In this document: one piece after another, positions 38,352 to 44,598 of the stretch
Layout of the letters: each line of letters starts with the position of its first letter
Position numbering within the stretch: position 1 is the first letter of the stretch
Source: FEN-1219 sp963744305
GTDB lineage: Bacteria; Pseudomonadota; Gammaproteobacteria; Steroidobacterales; Rariloculaceae
DNA: 64,000 nt
Reading direction: 5' to 3'
Assembly: GCA_963744305.1 (NCBI GenBank)
Contig: CAVUTF010000046.1
Coordinates: forward strand, 372,001-436,000
Made by a program: the position numbers and the translations under genes
Notes under the pieces: model-generated
Told to the model about the DNA's origin: nothing
Seen by the model: the letters and a program-made list of their open reading frames with translations, nothing else
Databases searched by the model: none

Positions 38352-40547
38352 CTACGCGCTTGTCGTGCGCAGGGCTCGCGAGCGAGCCGAGCCGGTGCCC
38401 ACGCGCGAAAAACTCTGCGCCGTTCCGAGGAAGAACCCTTGACCGAAATCCACCTCGAGCTCCCGCAGCTTGAGCGCGAGCGCCTCGCTTTCGACATGCT
38501 CCGCGATCGTGCCTACCCCGAGGGTTTTCGCTGCCTTCGTGATGCCGGAGACGATCGATTCCGCGACACGATCGTCCAGGATCCGCCGGACGAAACGACC
38601 ATCGATCTTCAAATACTGGACGGGCAACCGTTTCAGGTGCGCGAGCGAGCTCAAACCGCAACCAAAGTCATCGAGCGCGATCTTGCAGCCGGCAGCATTG
38701 AGCTCGCGGATGAACTGCTCGGCCTGACCGAGATGCGTCACGGCGACGGCTTCCTTGATCTCAAAACAGAAAGCGGAGGGCGGGAAACCTGCCTGAGCGA
38801 GCTGCTCCAGCGCGAAACCCGCGTACTGGCCGCTCGCGAGGGACTGCGCTGACACGTTGATCGTGTAGTAGTACGGCAGCGCATCGAGAGAGCGGCTGTC
38901 TTCGCGTAGCACGTCAATGGTCGAGCACAGGACCCAGCGGTCGATCGCCGGCATCAGCCCGTAACGCTCGGCAGCCTCGATGAACTTGTCGGGAGCCAAG
39001 AGCTCCCCTTCCGGACTGCGCATGCGGACGAGCAGCTCGTACCCCACCGTCTCCGCGGGACGCGTGCGCAAACCCATGATGGCCTGCGTTTCCAGTCGAA
39101 AGCTGTTGTTCTTCAGCGCCTCTTGCAGATTCGCGGCGGCGAACAGTTGGCGCCGCCGAGTCAACATGGCCGCGTTGTCGGCGCTGTGCAACTCGAGCCG
39201 GTTCCTGCCCTGGTGCTTCGCGCGCTTGCACGCGAGTTCGGCGGAGGCGAGCAAGTGAGTTGCGAACGCCCGCGGCCCTTCCGGCACCGCCACCCCGATG
39301 CTCGCCGATACCGGAACCGAGCGTTCGCCGTTCGTGTAGCCGAGCTGCGATAGCGACGTGAGAATTCGCCTGCCTTCCTCCACGGCTTGGGCCGCATCAC
39401 GCTGCAGAAAAACGGCAAAGCGATCGCCGCCGACGCGGCTCGCGAGCTCGTTCGGTCCGAGAACGGTTCGAATTACTTCGGCGACGCGCTGGATGACCTC
39501 GTCCCCAGCCTGGAAGCCGAATGCCTCATTGACTGCTTGCAGCTTGTCGATGTCGAGATACAGCAGGGCGCGAGCGCTGTCGGAGCTGCCCCCGTCGAGA
39601 CCACTTTGTAGCCGGCGCTCGAAGATCAGCCGATTGACGAGGCCTGTGAGCACGTCGTACTGGCTGCTCAGGATTCCGACGGCCTTGCGGCTCACGAACT
39701 CGAGTATGCGGACGTCGCGGAGCTCGAAGTCCTCCGCGCTTGCGGTCCTGAACAGGGCGATGAGCCCCATCACACGGTTGTGTGGATCGCGCACCGGGCA
39801 CGAGAGGATCTTGTACGGCGCGATGTCGGCACCGGCGGCAACGCGATTTACGACCATCGGTCGATTGTTGAGCTGCGCCCAAGCCAGCAAGTGCTTCTGA
39901 GTGCGATCGAGCAGCTGCGAGCCTTGCATCGCCGGATCCGCGCTGCACGAGAGCATCAGGTTCTTGTCGGGGATTAGGAACGCGCCGAGCGCGCAGTTGA
40001 GATGCTCGACGCAGTGCCGCACGAGCTGCTCGAGCGCCGTAGCATCCTCGCGGTCCTCGGCGTCTACGGATAGGAGCAGCTCGAGGTCACCTACCTCAGC
40101 GCGGTCGGCGCTGAGTATGGTGCGCTCGAGGTTCATCCGGCTCTCGAGGCAGTCGAGGACGGGCCGCAATAGACTTGCGACCATCGAACCACTGTAGCGC
40201 GCGCTTTGTCCCTGACTAAGCTCCAGAACGAGGGAGCCGAGAGGCCCACCGTCCTGATCCTTGAGTCCCGCCACGAATGCCGGAACGCCTGCTCCGGTAT
40301 GCTCCACGCTACCTCGACCCGATAGCGTGTCTGCCTCGCCTCCGCGAATGCTTTCGAGGAGACCTCGCAGATCGGGGCGCTCATAGCCGTCGGAGCACCA
40401 CACGAGCTCGCCCTGACCATCGTAGATAGCGATGCTGCCCGCGCTCGGGAGCAGCATCTTGACGAGCTGGCCGTAGGGCGCGTAGCCGTCGGCCACAAGC
40501 GCATCCGCACTGTCACGCTCGGAAACGGCGGGAGTTTGCTCTGCCAT
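38352..40547 (-). CDS. GAF-GGDEF-EAL c-di-GMP protein with degenerate GGDEF motif
   Basis: This 731-residue cytoplasmic regulator has an N-terminal sensing part (about 1-310) including a GAF-like segment (NCALGAFLIPDKNLMLSCSA through PVRDPHNRVMGLIALFRTAS). The GGDEF domain has RVGGDRFAVFLQR in place of GGDEF, so the catalytic Glu is replaced by Arg. The EAL domain appears complete: YELLVRM for EAL, TINVSAQSL, CFEIKEA, IALDDFGCGLSSLAHLKRLP, YLKIDGRFVRRILDDR, IAEHVE and GQGFFLG. It most likely hydrolyses c-di-GMP, with the GGDEF acting as a GTP sensor. ATG 40547. A small conserved gene ends 124 bp upstream on the same strand. Confidence 0.92.
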   Translation of the reverse strand: MAEQTPAVSERDSADALVADGYAPYGQLVKMLLPSAGSIAIYDGQGELVWCSDGYERPDLRGLLESIRGGEADTLSGRGSVEHTGAGVPAFVAGLKDQDGGPLGSLVLELSQGQSARYSGSMVASLLRPVLDCLESRMNLERTILSADRAEVGDLELLLSVDAEDREDATALEQLVRHCVEHLNCALGAFLIPDKNLMLSCSADPAMQGSQLLDRTQKHLLAWAQLNNRPMVVNRVAAGADIAPYKILSCPVRDPHNRVMGLIALFRTASAEDFELRDVRILEFVSRKAVGILSSQYDVLTGLVNRLIFERRLQSGLDGGSSDSARALLYLDIDKLQAVNEAFGFQAGDEVIQRVAEVIRTVLGPNELASRVGGDRFAVFLQRDAAQAVEEGRRILTSLSQLGYTNGERSVPVSASIGVAVPEGPRAFATHLLASAELACKRAKHQGRNRLELHSADNAAMLTRRRQLFAAANLQEALKNNSFRLETQAIMGLRTRPAETVGYELLVRMRSPEGELLAPDKFIEAAERYGLMPAIDRWVLCSTIDVLREDSRSLDALPYYYTINVSAQSLASGQYAGFALEQLAQAGFPPSAFCFEIKEAVAVTHLGQAEQFIRELNAAGCKIALDDFGCGLSSLAHLKRLPVQYLKIDGRFVRRILDDRVAESIVSGITKAAKTLGVGTIAEHVESEALALKLRELEVDFGQGFFLGTAQSFSRVGTGSARSRALRTTSA

Positions 40548-40671
40548 CAGGTGTAATTAGAGAAAGTTCGCCTCGCCGGAATCATGGGCGAAACGCCGAG
40601 CCAAAACCTTGATGAACGTCGCAAAGCCTGAGGGCCCGCGACGCGGCGGGCAGGGAGCGTAAGGCGTGATT

Positions 40672-41043
40672 TTAGGGCCGGTTGGTCAGGTACCGCGGGG
40701 GCTTCTTTCCATTCCCGACGACCTTGAGCGGCTCGGCGCGCTCCCCCTGAACGGCGATTATGAGCTCGAGGTACAGGCGAACGATCGCATTTGCATGATC
40801 GCCGGCCTCGTCCGCCGACATCTTGCGGATATTGGCTTTCACGCGGCCCTCATTGCCGACCGGCTCGAGGCGACTCAGCGCCGCCTGCAGATCAGAGAAC
40901 GAGCTGCGTAGACCGACCGGTAGCTCCGCCGGCTGGAGGTCGGCGAGGTGCTCGCTGTAGGCGCAAGCCAGTCGCAGCTTGATCGGCCCATCGGAGACCA
41001 GAGTTCGGACTGCTGCCGCAAAACGCTCGGGAAGGACGGACAT
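40672..41043 (-). CDS. Conserved hypothetical protein, about 123 residues
   Basis: Starts at ATG 41043 (MSVLPERFAAAVRTLVSDGP), behind AAAGG. It is all-helical with no signal peptide or membrane segment. Notable blocks are LRLACAYSEHLADLQPAELP, the basic NIRKMSADEAGDHANAIVRL, and the conserved-looking tail ERAEPLKVVGNGKKPPRYLT. I recognise it only as a gammaproteobacterial protein of unknown function. A 23-bp tandem repeat and a plausible TTGCAC-N18-TATACG promoter lie upstream. The GGDEF/EAL gene follows 124 bp downstream in the same direction, so co-transcription is possible. Confidence 0.7.
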   Translation of the reverse strand: MSVLPERFAAAVRTLVSDGPIKLRLACAYSEHLADLQPAELPVGLRSSFSDLQAALSRLEPVGNEGRVKANIRKMSADEAGDHANAIVRLYLELIIAVQGERAEPLKVVGNGKKPPRYLTNRP

Positions 41044-41127
41044 TGTTCGACGCCTTTCTAGTAATTTTGGTGTGGCTGTCGTCGGCCGAGACACGCCCGG
41101 TCGGCCATTTTATGTAACGTATACCAG

Positions 41128-41173
41128 AGATCACTGAGATCGTGCAAGTGAGATCACTAAGATCGTGCAAGTG
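41128..41173. repeat. Two tandem 23-bp repeats upstream of the 123-residue protein
   Basis: Copy 1 (41128-41150) and copy 2 (41151-41173) are head-to-tail and differ at one position (AGATCACTGAGATCG against AGATCACTAAGATCG, both ending TGCAAGTG). A third partial copy (TTGAGATCGA) follows. On the minus strand each copy contains TTGCACGATC, and one can serve as the -35 of the gene starting at 41043 (TATACG -10 after 18 bp). They are likely regulator sites or a promoter duplication. Confidence 0.85.
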
Positions 41174-41215
41174 CTTGAGATCGAAGGATTCGGAGTTCAC
41201 GTCGCTCAGCCTCTT

Positions 41216-43033
41216 TTACGGCTGCGCCCGAGGGCGCTTGGTACGCGTGATCTTGTGTTTTCTCATCCGGTCGGCAAGCGTCGTCGGCTTCACGCCAAGA
41301 AGCCGTGCGGCACCGTTCGGGCCCGACACGCGCCAATCGGCAAGTCGCAGCGCCGCGATGATGTTCTTGCGCTCGAGCTCGCGCAACTCATCGTCCGTCA
41401 ACACTTGCTTCTCGGTGGGCGCCTGCTCGGGCGCCTGTGCCGCGGCTCCGCCGAGAATGTCGCTCATCGCGAGATCGAGGCGCAGCACTTTACCGCGCGA
41501 CAGTATCACCGCACGCTCGATGACGTTCTTCAGCTCACGGATGTTGCCGGGCCAGTCGTAACGTTTCAGCAGCACCGCTTGTTGGCGCGAGAGCGTCAGC
41601 GGCGGATGACCGAATTCTTGGCATGTGCGCTCCAAGAAGTGGCTCGCGAGCTGCACCACGTCGTCGCCGCGCTCGCGAAGGGGCGGGACATCGATTGGAA
41701 AAACGCTCAGGCGATAGTACAGGTCCTCGCGGAACTTGCCGTCTGCGACAGCCTGCTCCAAATCCCGATTCGTTGCCGCAATGACGCGCACGTTTACCGC
41801 GTGTGTACGATCGTCGCCGACCCGCTCGTATTCGCTCTCCTGCAACACGCGCAGCAGCTTGCTCTGCAAGTCGAGAGGAATCTCGCCGACCTCGTCGAGA
41901 AAGATGGTTCCACCGTCGGCGAGTTGGAACCGTCCGACGCGGTCGCGATGAGCTCCCGTGAACGCGCCTTTGACGTGGCCGAAAAACTCGCTCTCAAAGA
42001 GCTCATGCGGAATGGAAGCGCAGTTGACCTTGACCAACGGTCCTAGCTTTCGCGGACTTCGCGCATGAATGACGTGGGCGACGAGCTCCTTGCCCACTCC
42101 GGACTCGCCTTGGATGAGCACGCTGGCCGATGTCTCCGCTACCGCCTCCAAGCGCGCGAGCATTTTTTTCAGCGCCGCGCTCTCGCCAATGATGCGGCCG
42201 AAGTTCATCGATACCTGCACTTCTTCGCGCAGGTAGTCGCGTTCGCGTTCGAGTTCCTCCCGCAAGCGTGCGTTTTCCGCGAAAGCGGCGCGCAGCTGGC
42301 GCTCCGCCCGATTGCGCTCCGTGACATCCTTTGAGGCGACGAGCAACGCCGATACTTTCCCGCTTCCATCTCGGTCTGCGGTTGCCGAGACTTCTACCTC
42401 GACGATATCCCCGGACTTCGTGACGTAGTGTCGCGGCTCGTTCTCGAGCTCGCCATGCGCAATCACGTCTTGCAGCCGGCCTCCGTCGAGCGTGGCAAGG
42501 GTGTCCGCGGCCATGAAATCCGTGATCATCCGGCCGAGCACTTCCTCGCGCCGGTAGCCAAGCTTCTCGAGCCAGCGCTCGCTCACGTGGACGATTCGGC
42601 CGCGGCTGTCGACGGTGTGCAGCATCGCGGGTGTCGCGCGATAGAGCTCTCGATAGTGCTGCTCGATCCCGGCCTGCTGTCCCACTTCGGTGTAAACGGC
42701 GACAGTTCGCAGGTAGTCGCCTGCAGCCCCTCGCTCGACGATAGCGCTAGCCAAACAATCGACGCGCTCGCCGAGCTTCGTAAACAAATCCACGGGCACA
42801 GCGTCCAAACGTCCGGTCCTGCGCAACAAAGGCATGTACTCCTCGACGACGCGACGCGCGGATTCCGGGCTGCCGAGATCTTGCGGCCGTAGGCGGCCGA
42901 TCTCGTCGCGGTCGTAACCGAAGCGGCGCAACCAGGAGTCGCTCGCGTCGACAAGAAAGCCGTCCTTGTCGAGCGATACCGTCAGAGCCGGGCTCTTGCG
43001 AAATAGCCATTGATAGCGATCTTCGAGCGACAC
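41216..43033 (-). CDS. Sigma-54-dependent enhancer-binding regulator with two PAS domains
   Basis: This 605-residue activator has PAS1 at residues about 1-100 (YQWLFRKSPALTVSLDKDGF) and PAS2 at about 125-245 (YRATPAMLHTVDSRGRIVHV), followed by a coiled coil. The AAA+ domain has Walker A LIQGESGVGKELVAHVIHAR, the sigma-54 contact loop EFFGHVKGAFTGAHRDRVGR with an intact GAFTGA, Walker B GGTIFLDEVGEIPLDLQSKL, R-finger region KFREDLYYRLSVFPIDVPPL, and LLKRYDWPGNIRELKNVIER. The Fis-type helix-turn-helix is WRVSGPNGAARLLGVKPTTL then ADRMRKHKITR. The start is GTG 43033 with almost no leader. The palindrome at 43042-43059 lies immediately upstream, suggesting autoregulation. The divergent small secreted protein is its likely target. 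Confidence 0.95.
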   Translation of the reverse strand: MSLEDRYQWLFRKSPALTVSLDKDGFLVDASDSWLRRFGYDRDEIGRLRPQDLGSPESARRVVEEYMPLLRRTGRLDAVPVDLFTKLGERVDCLASAIVERGAAGDYLRTVAVYTEVGQQAGIEQHYRELYRATPAMLHTVDSRGRIVHVSERWLEKLGYRREEVLGRMITDFMAADTLATLDGGRLQDVIAHGELENEPRHYVTKSGDIVEVEVSATADRDGSGKVSALLVASKDVTERNRAERQLRAAFAENARLREELERERDYLREEVQVSMNFGRIIGESAALKKMLARLEAVAETSASVLIQGESGVGKELVAHVIHARSPRKLGPLVKVNCASIPHELFESEFFGHVKGAFTGAHRDRVGRFQLADGGTIFLDEVGEIPLDLQSKLLRVLQESEYERVGDDRTHAVNVRVIAATNRDLEQAVADGKFREDLYYRLSVFPIDVPPLRERGDDVVQLASHFLERTCQEFGHPPLTLSRQQAVLLKRYDWPGNIRELKNVIERAVILSRGKVLRLDLAMSDILGGAAAQAPEQAPTEKQVLTDDELRELERKNIIAALRLADWRVSGPNGAARLLGVKPTTLADRMRKHKITRTKRPRAQP

Positions 43034-43041
43034 GGGACGAT

Positions 43042-43059
43042 ATTACGGTTTTTCGTAAT
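43042..43059. promoter_or_regulatory. Palindrome 1: candidate binding site of the PAS/sigma-54 activator
   Basis: ATTACG (43042-43047), a 6-bp spacer and CGTAAT (43054-43059) form a perfect inverted repeat. It ends 9 bp upstream of the regulator start codon. A related copy lies 41 bp away, about four helical turns. Being adjacent to an enhancer-binding-protein gene and near a sigma-54 promoter is the usual context for such a protein's own sites. The assignment is inferred. Confidence 0.6.
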
Positions 43060-43062
43060 TTC

Positions 43063-43069
43063 GTGCCAA
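43063..43069 (-). promoter_or_regulatory. Possible -24 box facing the regulator gene (weak)
   Basis: The minus strand carries a perfect TGGCACG -24 element, but the -12 position reads TACGA rather than TTGCA. The invariant GC is therefore replaced by CG inside palindrome 1. If active, transcription would start just before the GTG codon. Kept as a weak candidate. Confidence 0.25.
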
Positions 43070-43082
43070 CGGCTTTTCGTCA

Positions 43083-43100
43083 CTTACGGATTTGCGTTAG
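43083..43100. promoter_or_regulatory. Palindrome 2: second candidate activator site
   Basis: CTTACG (43083-43088), a 6-bp spacer and CGTTAG (43095-43100) repeat the architecture of palindrome 1 with one mismatch between half-sites. It ends 44 bp upstream of the -24 box at 43144. Two helically phased copies upstream of a sigma-54 promoter fit co-operative binding of an activator hexamer or dimers. Confidence 0.55.
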
Positions 43101-43143
43101 GGCCGTATGAAGCTAACACATTGTATTTGTTAGGGGTTGTATT

Positions 43144-43159
43144 TGGCACGCCGGGTGCA
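43144..43159 (+). promoter_or_regulatory. Sigma-54 promoter for the small secreted protein
   Basis: TGGCACGCCGGGTGCA matches the sigma-54 consensus TGGCACG-N4-TTGCA at 11 of 12 defined positions. The invariant GG (43145-43146) and GC (43157-43158) are ten bases apart. Transcription would start near 43170, about 70 bp before the ATG at 43239. It lies beside a sigma-54 activator gene and two palindromic candidate activator sites. Confidence 0.85.
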
Positions 43160-43238
43160 TATATAGGCGCATCTTAGTGAACCCGACACAGAGACGAATC
43201 AGCGTATTTTCGTGATCGGAGTGACGAAGGACTTAGAT

Positions 43239-43514
43239 ATGAGTATGCAGAAACGAACGGGCCGCGTTGCTGCCGTGGGTGTCTTGCTAGTGGGCCTGCT
43301 CAGCCAACAAGCCTGGGCCACCGACCAGATCGGGGTCACCGGTAACTCGGTGCCCGTCTCGATCAGCGACGAACAGCGATTGTTCAAATCGGACACGGAG
43401 CAGTACATACGCGCTTACAACGAGCACCTCCGTGCAACGATCGGCAAGGACTTGAAGCGCCAATTGGCGCCGAGGATCGAGCTGGCCAGTAGCAGAACGC
43501 CGACGCGCAGCTGA
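43239..43514 (+). CDS. Small secreted protein downstream of a sigma-54 promoter (unknown)
   Basis: A 91-residue precursor. MSMQKRTGRVAAVGVLLVGL then LSQQAWA is a classical signal peptide cleaved before TDQIG. The mature about 64-residue protein (VTGNSVPVSISDEQRLFKSD, TEQYIRAYNEHLRATIGKDL, KRQLAPRIELASS) has no cysteines. It is predicted to have a short beta start followed by an amphipathic helix rich in Arg/Lys/Glu. No family is recognised. ATG 43239 is preferred; an in-frame GTG at 43212 is possible. It is divergent from the PAS/sigma-54 activator and is followed by a structured RNA/terminator, so it appears to be a single-gene sigma-54 transcript. Confidence 0.7.
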   Translation: MSMQKRTGRVAAVGVLLVGLLSQQAWATDQIGVTGNSVPVSISDEQRLFKSDTEQYIRAYNEHLRATIGKDLKRQLAPRIELASSRTPTRS

Positions 43515-43585
43515 GCGCGAAAGACCAGCGGTCGCCACTTCTCCCCCCGTGGCGGCCGCTCGCCGAGCCGGACGGCAGTTCTTAA

Positions 43586-43670
43586 GGGGGCCGGGTAATC
43601 CCGGCTGCGAACAAGGACATGCTCTTCGCAACGAAGAATATGGATGTTCGAACCTAGGCCCCCGTTTTTT
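43586..43670 (+). ncRNA. Structured RNA element ending in an intrinsic terminator
   Basis: About 85 nt fold into nested helices. The closing stem is GGGGGCC (43586-43592) with GGCCCCC (43657-43663), followed by G and six Ts (43665-43670). Inside are a CCGGG-TAAT-CCCGG hairpin (43591-43604, sharing CC with the closing stem) and a helix CGAACA (43608-43613) with TGTTCG (43645-43650). The latter encloses a TCTTCG-CAA-CGAAGA hairpin (43623-43637). The poly-T lies on the plus-strand 3' side, so it belongs to plus-strand transcription from the secreted-protein gene or its own promoter. It could be an elaborate terminator, a 3'-UTR-derived sRNA or a regulatory fold. No known family is recognised. 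The length and 7-bp closing stem recall a tRNA, but no cloverleaf forms. Confidence 0.7.
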
Positions 43671-44535
43671 ATCGTCCGCGCGACTTCAAGTTTCGATCCA
43701 GGAATGCGAGCGTGGTTTCCCACGCCTCCGCGGCGTGCAGTGGATGAAAGTTGCCGCCGCTCGGATTGGCAAAGGCATGATCCGCTCCCGAATAGATCAG
43801 GATCTCCGCGTTCTTGCCGAGGCCGTTGAGCGCGGCTCGAAAGTCTTGTACCTCGCGCACCGGAATGCTTTGGTCGAGCTCGCCAAAAAATCCCAAGACC
43901 GGCATCCGTAGAGGCTCGAGCTGCTTCTGGTCGGTCACGACTTGGCCGTAGTACATCACCATCGCGTCGAGCTGATCCGGAAGCATGAGAGCGGTCTGCA
44001 GTGATAATCCACCACCCAGGCACCAGCCGATGCTCCCGATCGCGGGCGATAGCGCATACCTCTCCAGATATTCGTATGCTTGGCGTAGATTTGCTCGAGC
44101 CGCATCCGGCTCGGCCAAGAGCGCTGCCATGAGCTTTTGTGCGGTGTCGGGCACTTCCGCGGTCTGCCCACCGTAGAGGTCGACCGCGAGCGCCACATAG
44201 CCTTCGCCGGCGAGCTGGCGTGTCATCGCCTTGATGTTGTCGTTCAACCCCCACCACTCGTGAATCACGAGCAAGCCGGGAAGCGGCTCCGCGGCATCCC
44301 CGGGCATGGCGAGAAAACCGACGAGATTGCGCCTCCCCGATTCCCCGTAGGCGAGATCCCGCTCGAGCACGGGTACAGCCGGCGGCTCGGCAACGACGGG
44401 GGAAGGGGCTGGGCTATCGTGCTCGTGCTCCGCGGCCGTAGCGTCGACCACGGCGCCTGGATCCGCGGCCGGCTCCTCGCCGGATTGACAGGCCACGACT
44501 GCGATCGCTGCGATTGACGCGAACAAAATTTTCAT
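43669..44535 (-). CDS. Dienelactone hydrolase family lipoprotein
   Basis: This 288-residue alpha/beta hydrolase is targeted to the envelope. Lipobox: MKILFASIAAIAVVACQSGE (lipidated Cys 16). An acidic Pro/Ala linker follows. The hydrolase domain resembles dienelactone hydrolase: LLVIHEWWGLNDNIKAMTRQ, nucleophile elbow SIGWCLGGGLSLQTA with a cysteine nucleophile, Asp in GFFGELDQSIPV and His in YSGADHAFANPSGGNF. Substrates of such exported homologues are not established. ATG 44535. It is divided from pyrC upstream by about 60 bp, same strand, and may be its last co-transcribed gene. Confidence 0.9.
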   Translation of the reverse strand: MKILFASIAAIAVVACQSGEEPAADPGAVVDATAAEHEHDSPAPSPVVAEPPAVPVLERDLAYGESGRRNLVGFLAMPGDAAEPLPGLLVIHEWWGLNDNIKAMTRQLAGEGYVALAVDLYGGQTAEVPDTAQKLMAALLAEPDAARANLRQAYEYLERYALSPAIGSIGWCLGGGLSLQTALMLPDQLDAMVMYYGQVVTDQKQLEPLRMPVLGFFGELDQSIPVREVQDFRAALNGLGKNAEILIYSGADHAFANPSGGNFHPLHAAEAWETTLAFLDRNLKSRGR

Positions 44536-44598
44536 GCGCTGCTCGGATCGTTTACGTGCGACGACTGAAGCACATCGACGTTGTTGAATGCAAGCTGA

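Noticed and set aside
40590..40670. Functional c-di-GMP riboswitch controlling a plus-strand gene
   Set aside because: There is no plus-strand gene downstream, the inner stem is poor and the orientation is opposite to the GGDEF/EAL gene. It is kept only as a low-interest observation.
43586..43663. Degenerate tRNA gene
   Set aside because: The length and 7-bp closing stem are tRNA-like, but the D, anticodon and T arms cannot be formed; only three unrelated helices fit.
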